Assembly: GCA_015063125.1 (NCBI GenBank)
Contig: SUTB01000001.1
Coordinates: 558,001 to 622,000, forward strand
DNA from: Thermoplasmata archaeon
Lineage (GTDB): Archaea; Thermoplasmatota; Thermoplasmata; Methanomassiliicoccales; Methanomethylophilaceae
Length of the DNA stretch: 64,000 bases
Reading direction: 5' to 3'
Below the pieces are notes generated by a model. The model did no database searches. It saw nothing but the letters and a program-made list of their open reading frames with translations, and was not told the DNA's origin. Below, piece by piece: positions 9,042-17,592 of this stretch (its first letter is position 1; each line of letters opens with the position of its first letter). A program made the position numbers and the translations under genes.

Positions 9042-9986
9042 ATGGATGAGGATTACAGGAATCTACTGATAAAGCAGCAGTACCGTATCTACAAGGACCA
9101 TGCCGCCGTCAAGCTCTGCCATTGGATGAAGGAGAGCATGCTCCACGAGCGCCACTGCTACAAGCAGGATTTCTACGGCATTCAGAGTCACAGATGCCTT
9201 CAGATGACCCCGGCCATAAACGAATGCAGCCATCTATGCACGTTCTGCTGGAGGGTACAGGGCAGCGATTTCCAGGTGAACGACTGGGCAGAGCCCAAGG
9301 AGATGCTTGACGCGCTCATAAACGAGCAGAGGAAGCTCATTCAGGGATTCAAGGGCGACCCCAGATGCGATCGCCAGAGGTTCGAGGAGGCTATGAACCC
9401 CAACCAGGTGGCAATCTCACTAGCCGGTGAACCTATCACCTATCCATATCTGTCGGATTTCATCAAGGAATGCCACCGCAGGAAGATGTCAACCTTCCTT
9501 GTAACGAACGGTACTTACCCCGAGAGGCTTGCTGCCCTGGAGGAGCTGCCCACCAAGGTCTATGTCACTGTAGCTGCGCCTGACGAGGAGACCTATCGTA
9601 AGATCTGCAGGCCCAAGATAAAGGATGGATGGCAGAAGCTCATGCAGACTTTAGAACTGATGCCTTCCCTTGAAACGGGTACTGTCATAAGGCATACTTT
9701 GGTCAAAGACATCAATATGATGGACGTCGACAAGTATGCGGCGCTGGACAACATAGCTCAGCCCGATCTCATAGAACCTAAGGGTTACGTCTTCGTGGGC
9801 GGATCTAGACAGCGTCTCTCGATGTCAAATATGCCTTCTTTCCAAGAAATAATGGATTTCGCTAATGAACTGGGCCCCCTGGTGGGGATGGAAGTCATCC
9901 GCACCAGAGAGGACAGCCGTGTCGTTTTGTTGGGTCACCAGGACTCGGAGCTCGATGTCAGCAAATCTTATCAGCTGAACAGGTGA
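9042..9986 (+). CDS. taw1: tRNA 4-demethylwyosine synthase (radical SAM)
   Basis: A 314-residue TYW1/Taw1 enzyme. It condenses pyruvate with N1-methylguanosine-37 of tRNA-Phe to give 4-demethylwyosine, the tricyclic precursor of wybutosine-type bases. The radical-SAM motif CxxxCxxC is C62-C66-C69. A second cluster is offered by C26, C39 and C52, the arrangement of archaeal Taw1. It starts 8 bases after rfcL and probably belongs to the same transcript. Its 3' end overlaps the convergent DUF1294 gene by 16 bases. Confidence 0.93.
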   Translation: MDEDYRNLLIKQQYRIYKDHAAVKLCHWMKESMLHERHCYKQDFYGIQSHRCLQMTPAINECSHLCTFCWRVQGSDFQVNDWAEPKEMLDALINEQRKLIQGFKGDPRCDRQRFEEAMNPNQVAISLAGEPITYPYLSDFIKECHRRKMSTFLVTNGTYPERLAALEELPTKVYVTVAAPDEETYRKICRPKIKDGWQKLMQTLELMPSLETGTVIRHTLVKDINMMDVDKYAALDNIAQPDLIEPKGYVFVGGSRQRLSMSNMPSFQEIMDFANELGPLVGMEVIRTREDSRVVLLGHQDSELDVSKSYQLNR

Positions 9987-10270
9987 AGCAGGAAGTCCAG
10001 GCGTCCGGTGTACGCCAGGTATGCGATCGCGATGACGTGCAGCACCAGGAACAGGTAGACCAGTTTGAACTTCAGCTTCTGCGTCTTATGCCTGACTGCA
10101 AGCATTCCCGCGGTCGCACCGAAAGGTCCGAAGAAGGCCAGAGCGATGAGTGTGGACTCCTTGGTCCTCCACATGTCCTCCTTCGCCTTGTGCTTGTCCC
10201 AAACAAAGGCCAGGAAGGCGATGATGTTCAGTACGATGTAGACGAGGAGTACGATAAGTCCGTATTCCAT
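9971..10270 (-). CDS. DUF1294 small membrane protein
   Basis: A 99-residue membrane protein with three or four helices. The family motif is visible: a helix ending in FVWDKHKAK, then TKESTLIALAFFGPFGATAGMLAVRHKTQKLKF. The function of DUF1294 proteins is not known. ATG 10270 gives a first helix right at the N-terminus; the open frame upstream is the antiframe of the flavodoxin gene. It starts 4 bases after the flavodoxin stop, so the two are co-transcribed. Confidence 0.75.
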   Translation of the reverse strand: MEYGLIVLLVYIVLNIIAFLAFVWDKHKAKEDMWRTKESTLIALAFFGPFGATAGMLAVRHKTQKLKFKLVYLFLVLHVIAIAYLAYTGRLDFLLHLFS

Positions 10271-10274
10271 CGGA

Positions 10275-10688
10275 TCATCCCAGTCTGGAGATGAATGAAT
10301 CGACCTCTGAGGGGAATCCAGACTCGTTCGTCTCTTCTGCCTTCTTGGGGATGTAGAACGCATTGGAAGCTTCTACTCCAAGATCCTGAGCGATCTGAGC
10401 AGCCTGCTCAGCGTTCTTCTCATCGTCTTTGGAGACCAGGACGTAGAGGTATTTCTTCTTCTTCGCCAGAACATCTGTGTTCTTTTGGACGAACTCCTCA
10501 ACAAGCTTATCTGCCCTGCCGCTGTTGTTCGCGGTACCGAAGATGATTGTATCGTACGCATCGAGGTTCAGAGTCATCAGGTCCTTCAGGTTGAAGATGT
10601 CTGTCTTAGCGTTCTTCGAAATGTACTTGGCAATGGGGATGTTCCCCTTTGTCATGAAAGTTGTAGCGAATATGAGTGCTTTTGCCAT
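10275..10688 (-). CDS. Flavodoxin-domain protein
   Basis: A 137-residue protein with a flavodoxin fold. The N-terminal beta strand MAKALIFATTFMTKGN carries the phosphate-binding loop region, DTIIFGTANNSGRA the second loop (about 55-68), and KYLYVLVSKDDEKNA a third strand. The N-terminal loop is not the canonical TGNT, so FMN binding is likely but not certain. ATG 10688 begins the first strand directly. A TATA box at 10738-10750 is about 40 bases upstream. Confidence 0.65.
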   Translation of the reverse strand: MAKALIFATTFMTKGNIPIAKYISKNAKTDIFNLKDLMTLNLDAYDTIIFGTANNSGRADKLVEEFVQKNTDVLAKKKKYLYVLVSKDDEKNAEQAAQIAQDLGVEASNAFYIPKKAEETNESGFPSEVDSFISRLG

Positions 10689-10737
10689 CCCATCACATCC
10701 AGCCACGGCGCTCCGTGACTAAGACCCAGATGCAGTT

Positions 10738-10750
10738 GATATTATATACA
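10738..10750 (-). promoter_or_regulatory. TATA box for the flavodoxin-DUF1294 operon
   Basis: TGTATATAATATC on the minus strand is a strong archaeal TATA element in the short gap between mntP and the flavodoxin gene, giving the latter its own promoter. Confidence 0.6.
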
Positions 10751-10765
10751 TTAATCGACCGAGGA

Positions 10766-11326
10766 TCAGAGAACCTCCAGACCCTCCAGAAGTGCCCAGA
10801 GGCCGTTGAATATCAGAATACATCCTCCGGTTATAGTGGCGATCTTCCCGAATCTGGGGCTGATGTGGTTACCCAGGAACATCCCGATGGCCGTGGCAAG
10901 GAAAACAGTGCATCCCAGGAGAACCGATCCCTCGAAGTTGCCCGTATCCCCTATCGCGAAATAGACCCCCAAGGCAGCAGCATCGGCACTGAGTAGCAGG
11001 GACAAGGGGACCATCCTCTTGAACGACAGGTCGAATTCCGGCCTTTCATCATCATCCAGCAGGGCTTCTTTGATGAGGCCTATCCCCAGGACAATCATGA
11101 TTCCAAAGAGTATGAATGAGCTGTAATGAACTATGGCTTCCTCGAATTCGAGTCCGAGCGACCAGCCTATTAGGGGCATCAGACCGTGGAAGACACCGAA
11201 CCAAAGGCCTACCTTGAACATCATCGAGGGGGTGACTTTCCTCTCGGAAAGACCTATGCCCATGGATACGGCGAAGACATCGGCGGACATGCCTACGCAC
11301 ATCAAGACTGTCATCCAGGTGATCAT
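10766..11326 (-). CDS. mntP: Putative manganese efflux pump (MntP/DUF204)
   Basis: A 186-residue membrane protein with six helices in two related halves. Each half has the conserved acidic motif of the family: MSADVFAVSMGIG near residues 13-25 and LSADAAALGVYFAIG near 112-126. MntP proteins export Mn2+ and are often controlled by Mn-sensing riboswitches or MntR. I see no such riboswitch here. The gene is divergent from the nitroreductase gene, with an AT-rich bidirectional promoter between them. Confidence 0.85.
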   Translation of the reverse strand: MITWMTVLMCVGMSADVFAVSMGIGLSERKVTPSMMFKVGLWFGVFHGLMPLIGWSLGLEFEEAIVHYSSFILFGIMIVLGIGLIKEALLDDDERPEFDLSFKRMVPLSLLLSADAAALGVYFAIGDTGNFEGSVLLGCTVFLATAIGMFLGNHISPRFGKIATITGGCILIFNGLWALLEGLEVL

Positions 11327-11340
11327 TCTTAACGGCGGGT

Positions 11341-11412
11341 GGATGATTATAACATTATAAGACCGCTATGTCGATGGCGTCTCATGCTAACCGTGAAAGG
11401 GTTATTATCGAT
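11341..11412. promoter_or_regulatory. Divergent promoter region, mntP / nitroreductase
   Basis: TTATAATGTTATAAT on the minus strand (about 11345-11360) is placed for mntP. TTATTATCG at 11401-11409 is about 25 bases before the ATG at 11432, so the nitroreductase mRNA is probably leaderless or nearly so. Confidence 0.5.
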
Positions 11413-11431
11413 CCGAATCCATAGTTGCCGT

Positions 11432-12217
11432 ATGGAAGAGTTCCTGATAATCGAGGATTCCTGCATAAGCTGCGGACAGTGCGTCAAGGTCTGTATCCGC
11501 AGACATCTGACGGTAGTGGACGGCAAGGCAAAGGAGGTTGAATCCGAATATCGCTGCTTCAGATGCGGTCATTGTGAATCCGTCTGTCCCAAGGGAGCCA
11601 TCAGACTCAGGTATTCTGATGAAGAACCTCAGGTTGTTTCCGGACCCCCAGTCTCCTCGGACGACCTGTATGCTCTGTTCAGACAGAGGCGCAGTCAGCG
11701 TTGGTTCGATCGGCCGTGCAACCAAGGGGAGATCTCACAACTTCTGGAATCCGCCAGGTATTCTCCCACAGCAGAGAACTCTCAGGCGGTGGAGTTCGCT
11801 GTTATCGATGAACGCTATCCCGAATTCATGGAGCTATGCGCTTCCATACTTAGGCAGCATACCGGCGAACATGTAAGGTTGGCCCAATTCGTCGATTATG
11901 TGGACAGCGGTATGAAGGGCACGAACAACCCCTTCACTTGGGAGGGCAGGCAGCTGATCATCGCCTTCGCCCGTCTACCGATCGATGCCATCATCGCGAT
12001 GGAGCAGATCGACCTCATGTCCTATTCCATGGGGTTGGGAGGATTCCATTCCAGATGGATCATGCAGGCCTCGGAGTACGATCCGGACAGGTTCATGGAA
12101 TTCTTCCCAGACGTCAGTAGAGGCCTGAAGGCTCATGCGGTGTTCGTAATCGGACATCCCCGGGTGAAATATCGCAGGACTGTCCCGAGGGATGGCAGGA
12201 AGGTCATATGGATGTGA
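11432..12217 (+). CDS. Ferredoxin-nitroreductase fusion
   Basis: A 261-residue protein. The N-terminal third is a 2[4Fe-4S] ferredoxin (CISCGQCVKVC at about residues 11-21, CFRCGHCESVC at about 41-51). The rest is an FMN nitroreductase: RRSQRWFD near residue 90 for phosphate contact, ARYSPTAENSQ near 105-115, and the C-terminal GLGGFHSRW. Such fusions pass electrons from a reduced ferredoxin to FMN; the substrate is unknown. ATG 11432 is chosen because it follows the TATA box at the leaderless distance; the open frame upstream has no protein character. Confidence 0.88.
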   Translation: MEEFLIIEDSCISCGQCVKVCIRRHLTVVDGKAKEVESEYRCFRCGHCESVCPKGAIRLRYSDEEPQVVSGPPVSSDDLYALFRQRRSQRWFDRPCNQGEISQLLESARYSPTAENSQAVEFAVIDERYPEFMELCASILRQHTGEHVRLAQFVDYVDSGMKGTNNPFTWEGRQLIIAFARLPIDAIIAMEQIDLMSYSMGLGGFHSRWIMQASEYDPDRFMEFFPDVSRGLKAHAVFVIGHPRVKYRRTVPRDGRKVIWM

Positions 12218-12249
12218 TTCATACAATCTCTAACCAAATGTGGGAACGA

Positions 12250-12260
12250 TTTTTATACAA
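12250..12260 (+). promoter_or_regulatory. TATA box, leaderless promoter of the exported amber-containing protein
   Basis: TTTTTATACAA is centred about 25 bases before the ATG at 12280, so transcription should begin at or next to the start codon. Confidence 0.6.
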
Positions 12261-12279
12261 ATCGGATTTCGCGTGGTGC

Positions 12280-12969
12280 ATGTCCAAAAAGACCCTCGCA
12301 ATGGCCATGCTCATTGCCGCGGTTGCCGCGCTGTCCTTTATCTCAGTGCAGGCTATCGACTCGGATGCATCCGAGGGGGCCGTTGCGGACGACATCCTTT
12401 TTTCCGCATTGCTTCCAGAGGGTCCTTCGACTCCTGAAAATTAGCCGTTCGGGCCAGGACAGAAGCAGATAGGAAACAACATGGCGGACCGGATGGCTGA
12501 ACCCCGCCCCATGCCAATAGGAACAGAGGCCCCAGGACCAAAGTCTTTCCAACAGCCGATGGTTCCCGACCATCCGTCCAAACCCATAAAGCATTCAGAC
12601 GAAGAAATCGAGGAATTCATTCCCATAATGGTCGAGGAGGATCTCCTCCAGTTCGATCCTGATTTCGTCATCGAGGTCGTGGATTTCGCTTCCAAGAACG
12701 GTATGGAAGATGAAGCGGAACGGATCATCTCGAAGATGGACAGCAACCTTCTGGCCTACTTCCGTACTGTCAATGCCGTATCCTCGGCCGATACAAGGGC
12801 CAACGGACTTGACGAATCCGATGATGATGAGGATATGATCTTCATCGAGGAGGAAGAGGACCACGAACCCGAATCGTTCATAGAGGGTACCGAGCTTACG
12901 CTCAAACCGATTTCTCTGGAAACTTCTCTCCAGCAGCCCTTGCAGGCTATCCTTCTGTTGGATCTGTGA
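12280..12969 (+). CDS. Exported acidic protein with in-frame TAG (probable pyrrolysine), 229 aa
   Basis: The frame begins with a signal peptide (MSKKTLAMAMLIAAVAALSF) and a likely cleavage site after VQA or DASEG. It meets TAG at 12442-12444 (codon 55), then runs on in the same frame for 174 sense codons to TGA. The second part is Pro-rich (about 56-95) and then strongly acidic, with runs such as DESDDDED and EEEEDHE. Codon use is normal on both sides. The first ATG after the TAG is 12 codons later with only a weak ribosome-binding site. No family is recognised. Reading TAG as pyrrolysine gives one exported protein; otherwise there is a 54-residue peptide followed by a separate 162-residue protein from 12481. 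Confidence 0.6.
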
Positions 12970-12984
12970 GCTGATTGCATCAGC
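12970..12984 (+). terminator. Hairpin after the exported acidic protein
   Basis: GCTGA and TCAGC pair around a 5-base loop immediately after the stop codon. It lacks a strong T tract, so the terminator role is tentative. Confidence 0.3.
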
Positions 12985-13030
12985 CCCAGGACACGCTTTC
13001 TTAGCAAGCAAACCGTTCAGATCCAAACTC

Positions 13031-13049
13031 GATGTTCATCATGAACATC
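13031..13049. promoter_or_regulatory. Perfect 19-bp palindrome, probable operator
   Basis: GATGTTCAT and ATGAACATC flank one central base with no mismatch. It lies 43 bases before the DUF4956 start, in the only promoter region of that three-gene cluster, with AT-rich ATCCCTTAATCC next to it. The form is that of a dimeric regulator site. Confidence 0.5.
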
Positions 13050-13091
13050 CCTTAATCCAACAGAAGCAAGAAGATCGGAGACAAGTATCAA

Positions 13092-13778
13092 ATGAGCAGC
13101 ATATTCGACAGTCTATTCAGCTCCGCGGACTCGATGGGCCCTATGGAGTTCATGATATGCATCGGGTTCGCCTTACTCGTAGGGTTCGGTATATCCCTGA
13201 TGTACATCTACAGGAACAGTCACAGCGACAGCTTCGCTTTGACCGTTGCTATACTGCCAGCGATAGTGTGCGTTGTGATAATGGTTGTAAGCGGTGACAT
13301 AGGGGCGGGAATCGCGATAGCGGGAGCCTTCAGCCTGGTAAGGTTCCGTTCTGCCCCGGCATCAGCAAAGGAGATAGCTGTGATATTCCTTGCAATGGCA
13401 TGCGGACTCCTCATCGGTATGGGGTTCCTTGCATTCGCAGGTGTACTGGCCGCCATCATGTGTCTGGTGATACATGTTGCCACATCCCTTGACTTCGGCA
13501 AGCCCAGGACCAAGTCCGCCGAAAAGGTGCTGAGGATAACCATCCCGGAAGATCTGGACTACAACTCCGAGATAGACAGTATCCTCGAGGAGTACACGAC
13601 ATCCTGCGAGCTGGTTGCCATCAAATCGACGAACATGGGCAGCATGTTCAGTCTGAAATACAACGTGACTCTGAAGGATGAGGGAAAGCAGAAGGAACTC
13701 ATCGACAAGATCAGGGTAAGGAATGGCAACCTAGAGGTGGCCATCCTCCGTCAGGACACTGCGGGTTCTTCGCTGTGA
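13092..13778 (+). CDS. DUF4956 membrane protein
   Basis: A 228-residue protein with about four membrane helices (about 20-38, 48-64, 65-85, 98-130) and a soluble C-terminal alpha/beta domain. The family motif GAFSLVRFRSAPASAKE sits after the third helix and resembles the core of MgtC-like proteins. In bacteria DUF4956 genes sit beside VTC-domain polyphosphate-polymerase genes, as here; the VTC gene starts 10 bases downstream. The function is unknown, but the pair probably acts as one membrane complex. Confidence 0.82.
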   Translation: MSSIFDSLFSSADSMGPMEFMICIGFALLVGFGISLMYIYRNSHSDSFALTVAILPAIVCVVIMVVSGDIGAGIAIAGAFSLVRFRSAPASAKEIAVIFLAMACGLLIGMGFLAFAGVLAAIMCLVIHVATSLDFGKPRTKSAEKVLRITIPEDLDYNSEIDSILEEYTTSCELVAIKSTNMGSMFSLKYNVTLKDEGKQKELIDKIRVRNGNLEVAILRQDTAGSSL

Positions 13779-13788
13779 GGGGATACCG

Positions 13789-14622
13789 ATGACATACAAG
13801 ATGGTATTCAAGAGGCGTGAACTGAAGTACCTCATGGATGAGGCGCAGACCAAGGCCTTAGTCGAGGCGCTGTACGAGCACATGGAGCGGGATTCATACG
13901 GGCACAGCTCGATCCGCAACATATACTTCGACACCGAGAACTTCCTCCTCGCAAGGCGTTCCATCGAGAAGCCTGTTTACAAGGAGAAGCTTAGATTCCG
14001 TTGCTACGGGCGCCCAGGGTCGGATGGTGAGATCTTCGTTGAGCTGAAGAAGAAGTACGATTCGGTGGTGTACAAGCGCCGTCTGAACATGCCCTTAGAC
14101 AAGGCGATGGAGTCGTTCACCACAGGTACTGACAGTTACCCTCATACTCAGATAGGGGAGGAGATTGACTTCCTGAGGAGACGCTATCCAGAGATCCGCC
14201 CGGCGATGCTCCTCACCTATGAGCGCGATGCATACTGTGCCAAGGACGGAGGGGATCTCCGCATCACGATAGACAGTGAAATCGAGGCTCGCATGGATGA
14301 TATCAGGCTTGATTCCGAACCCGGAGGAAAAAGGATCCTACCGGATGGTTTCGTGCTGATGGAGATCAAGACCATGTACGGTTACCCAAAGTGGCTGCTG
14401 GAAGTGTTGGACGGGAACAGTCTGTACAAGACCTCGTTCTCCAAGTACGGCAGTGCCTACACCGAGTTGGTGATGGGAAGGTCGTCAGAATCGCTGATTC
14501 CCAAAACGGCCGCTATACTTGCCGATGTCAGTTATTCGGGAGCAATAGAAGCCGACGGGTTCGGAACCTCAGCCGTCCGCAGTCTGAATCAGGTATTCGA
14601 CGGGGTACCCCAACACTCATGA
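13789..14622 (+). CDS. VTC-domain polyphosphate polymerase-like protein
   Basis: A 277-residue protein with the VTC tunnel fold that, in yeast Vtc4, makes polyphosphate from ATP. Conserved basic and acidic residues line the tunnel: RRELKY (about 8-13), YFDTEN (about 45-50), KEKLRFRCYGR (about 64-74), ELKKKYDSVVYKRR (about 84-97), and the C-terminal EIKTMYGYPKWL with KTSFSKYG. There is no membrane helix, so it would rely on the neighbouring DUF4956 protein. GGGG is visible before the ATG. Enzymatic activity in archaea is inferred. Confidence 0.82.
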   Translation: MTYKMVFKRRELKYLMDEAQTKALVEALYEHMERDSYGHSSIRNIYFDTENFLLARRSIEKPVYKEKLRFRCYGRPGSDGEIFVELKKKYDSVVYKRRLNMPLDKAMESFTTGTDSYPHTQIGEEIDFLRRRYPEIRPAMLLTYERDAYCAKDGGDLRITIDSEIEARMDDIRLDSEPGGKRILPDGFVLMEIKTMYGYPKWLLEVLDGNSLYKTSFSKYGSAYTELVMGRSSESLIPKTAAILADVSYSGAIEADGFGTSAVRSLNQVFDGVPQHS

Positions 14623-14700
14623 ACGTAATAAACAGGGCCAGCAGCGTTGGAAACGGATGTCGGCCCAGATGATTTAAGATCAAGAAAGGAAAGTAATAGA

Positions 14701-16530
14701 ATGGAAGGAAAGACAACTACTATAATCGCCATAGTTGCCCTGGTCGCCATAATATTGGGAGGAGTAGCACTTATCAGCATAGGTCAGGACAACGGAGGCA
14801 ACTCCGGCAACGAGGGAGAAGTACCGTCGGGAGGAGATTCGGGATCCGATGACAGCGGATCATCAGATATTACATCGGCGTTTAGTGTAAACATAACATG
14901 CACCAAGGGTACAGAGGGCTGCTACACCATAACGCAGTCCGGAAGCGAATACACCATAACATTCTCCGGAATCACGGAGAACACTGCCTACAGCATATCC
15001 GGGGAGATGACCGGAAACATAATCATCGATGCTACAGACGGATCGGGCAACGAATTCGATTTCGAGCTCGATCTCGAGGGGTTCACTATCAACAGCACCA
15101 AGAATGTGCCGATAATGGTGATCGTCGGCGATGAGTTCGAGCTCAGCGCCAAGAACGGAACCAGCAACTATGTATACGACAAGCGTGCGGCCGTTTCAGA
15201 CACCAGCGATGAGAAGTCCGGAGCCATACACTGTGAATGTGATATGACCTTGAAGGGAAAAGGATCCCTGTATGTGGAATCTTCTAACAACAACGGTATC
15301 CATGGAAAGAAGGATCTGGAAGTGAAGAACCTCTACCTGTACGTGAACTGCGTGGACAATGCCCTGAAGGGCGATGACAGTGTGACCATAGTTTCCGGAC
15401 AGCTCGAGCTTTACTCGAAGTCCGGGGACGGTATCAAGACAGAGGATTCGGACGTCAGTTCCAAAGGCAACCAGCGCGGAACTTTGACGATCAATTCGGA
15501 TGGGGACAGCGCGACCGTCGTTACAATCTACGCGTACTGCGATGGAATAGATGCCGCATACGACGTTGTAGTCGAAGAGACGGCAAGCAGCATAGTACTC
15601 AACATCTACACATACCTGTATGCTTACAGTACAACCTCAAGCAACGTATTGGGAGCAGCCGGAGGATGGAGCGGAGGTCCGATGCCGGGAGGAAACATGT
15701 CTCTGTCCAATATGGGAGGTGGACCGGACAGTCCAGGTAACCCGTTCGCCAACGAAGGTAATTCCAGCAAGGTCAGTTTCTCCTGCAAGGGTATCAAGGC
15801 TGATAACGCCATCTCCATCGTTTCGGGTACCGTGACTATCTCATCCTATGACGATGGTCTGCATGCGAACAAGGGAACTCTGGATTCGGCTACCGGAACC
15901 GGTAACATCACCATCTCGGGCGGAACGGTCAACATCGCATCAAAGGATGACGGAATGCACGCAGACGGTACTCTTACCATATCAGGAGGTACAGTGGAGG
16001 TCACAGAGAGCTATGAGGCCCTGGAGGGAACCAAGATAGTGATGACGGACGGAAGCGTCTCACTGAGATGCTCCGATGATGGTGTCAATGCTACCGGTAG
16101 CGGATTAACTCTGTCTGGAGGATACCTCTACGTGTATGCGGGAGGTGACGGACTGGATTCCAACTCCGGTTCGATAGCGTTCGACGGTACCAATGTGTTC
16201 ATCGTGTCTACCAGCGGCGGTAATTCTGCTATAGATTCCGATTACAGCTACACCTACACCAAAGGAATAGTGTTGGCCATCTGTCCGACCGGTATGACGC
16301 AGGAGATCACCAGCTCCAGCGCGTACAAGAACTCGGGAACATCCAAGACCATGAGCCTCAGCAGCGGAGCGACGGTCATCGCCAAGGTCAGCGGAACCGT
16401 GATGGCCGCCATCAAGATGCCCGTGGCCATGAACAATGCGGTCGTAGTCTACCTCGGCTCTACAAGCGCGGAGCTTTCCACGGGATCGCAGTCCGGTCTG
16501 AACGACGACGGAGTCTACTACAAGGCTTGA
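14701..16530 (+). CDS. Membrane-anchored carbohydrate-binding-domain protein (DUF4353-like)
   Basis: A 609-residue surface protein. An N-terminal helix (TIIAIVALVAIILGGVALI) serves as anchor or signal, followed by a Gly/Ser/Asp-rich linker (about 28-55). The rest is a repetitive parallel-beta structure with repeats of the form ISGGTVxIxSxDDGxHA (about 200-270 and 380-480). This matches carbohydrate-binding proteins encoded beside DUF4956/VTC/CotH genes in gut bacteria. A Gly/Pro-rich GGWSGGPMPGG insert lies near 320. ATG 14701 puts the helix at the N-terminus. The gene ends in a clear terminator. Confidence 0.8.
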   Translation: MEGKTTTIIAIVALVAIILGGVALISIGQDNGGNSGNEGEVPSGGDSGSDDSGSSDITSAFSVNITCTKGTEGCYTITQSGSEYTITFSGITENTAYSISGEMTGNIIIDATDGSGNEFDFELDLEGFTINSTKNVPIMVIVGDEFELSAKNGTSNYVYDKRAAVSDTSDEKSGAIHCECDMTLKGKGSLYVESSNNNGIHGKKDLEVKNLYLYVNCVDNALKGDDSVTIVSGQLELYSKSGDGIKTEDSDVSSKGNQRGTLTINSDGDSATVVTIYAYCDGIDAAYDVVVEETASSIVLNIYTYLYAYSTTSSNVLGAAGGWSGGPMPGGNMSLSNMGGGPDSPGNPFANEGNSSKVSFSCKGIKADNAISIVSGTVTISSYDDGLHANKGTLDSATGTGNITISGGTVNIASKDDGMHADGTLTISGGTVEVTESYEALEGTKIVMTDGSVSLRCSDDGVNATGSGLTLSGGYLYVYAGGDGLDSNSGSIAFDGTNVFIVSTSGGNSAIDSDYSYTYTKGIVLAICPTGMTQEITSSSAYKNSGTSKTMSLSSGATVIAKVSGTVMAAIKMPVAMNNAVVVYLGSTSAELSTGSQSGLNDDGVYYKA

Positions 16531-16539
16531 AACCCTTTT

Positions 16540-16570
16540 CCTCCCCCCTTAGGGAGGATTCTCCTTTTTA
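16540..16570 (+). terminator. Terminator of the DUF4956-VTC cluster
   Basis: CCTCCC (16540-16545) and GGGAGG (16552-16557) form a hairpin followed by a T-rich tail, 10 bases after the TGA. Confidence 0.6.
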
Positions 16571-16598
16571 CACGATATGTTCATTACGTACCGATAAG

Positions 16599-17540
16599 AT
16601 GGCGTACGAGACCAAGATCATCGATACTCCCAGGACGAACGAGCTCCTCAGCATATGCAGGCCAATGAACTACTATCGTCACAAGGCTGACATCAACGGT
16701 ATCTGCGTGGAGCTGTTCTCCTGCAGGAAGGAGTTCATCGACATGTGGTCCGACAACTTCTATCACATGTCAGACTCGGTCAGATCCCACGCCAGGATAT
16801 ATTGCATTGATGACGGGACCACTGAGCTTCATGCGGAATACGACATCTCCACATACACCATCTTCCTGTTCAATTTCGACTACTACGGCTGGATAAAGAG
16901 CGTTGCCCTAGGTCTTGCGGGCAATATCCTTGAGAGGGAGCATTGGGTGTATTCGGTTCACGGGGCTGCCATCGACATAGACGGCAAGGGGGTGACCCTC
17001 ATAGCACCGTCGAAGACCGGGAAGACCACACAGTCCTGGGGTCTTCTCAGGGAGGCCAATTCCCATCTTATATCGGATGATTGGTATTTCGTCCAGTTCG
17101 GAACAGGACGCCCAAGGATCACAGGTTCGGAGAAGAACTGCTACATCGATGCGGATATCGGGGATGTCTGGGAGGAGTACAAGCCCCTGGTCACAGGCGT
17201 CAAGTTCGACAACAAGGGCAGGGGAATAGGGAACGTACGCTGGGTGAGGGGTCAGGGAGCCGTCATCCCCAAGACTTCCATGTCCATCATAATCCTGCTC
17301 AAAAGGGACAAAGAGGATCCGTCAATCGTCAGCGAGCTCAGCACCGACGATGCCCTGAACTATCTCGAATCACATGATTTCTGCAACCCTCATCAACTCA
17401 TAAGGGACGAGAACAGCGTCGGTATTCGCAGGGAATTCTTCAGTAAATACCTCTCTCAGTGCAAGGTCTACATGGTCAATACCACATGTTCAGCCGAGGA
17501 GACGCAGGAACGCATCCGCTTGCTGATCAGACAATCGTAA
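16599..17540 (+). CDS. HprK-like P-loop protein
   Basis: A 313-residue protein with a P-loop APSKTGKTT (about 141-149) and LISDDWYFV (about 165-173), the pair seen in the HPr kinase / PEP carboxykinase-like P-loop family. The N-terminal 120 residues are an alpha/beta domain rich in Tyr and Asp. HprK-like proteins outside the sugar phosphotransferase system are often of unknown role, and some are linked to small-molecule or peptide modification. No HPr gene is present. TTTTTACAC about 30 bases upstream suggests its own promoter with a very short leader. Confidence 0.6.
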   Translation: MAYETKIIDTPRTNELLSICRPMNYYRHKADINGICVELFSCRKEFIDMWSDNFYHMSDSVRSHARIYCIDDGTTELHAEYDISTYTIFLFNFDYYGWIKSVALGLAGNILEREHWVYSVHGAAIDIDGKGVTLIAPSKTGKTTQSWGLLREANSHLISDDWYFVQFGTGRPRITGSEKNCYIDADIGDVWEEYKPLVTGVKFDNKGRGIGNVRWVRGQGAVIPKTSMSIIILLKRDKEDPSIVSELSTDDALNYLESHDFCNPHQLIRDENSVGIRREFFSKYLSQCKVYMVNTTCSAEETQERIRLLIRQS

Positions 17541-17592
17541 GTCTGAAGACCTACAACACACGGCTTATAGGCGGAGCGCTTTAGGGACAATC

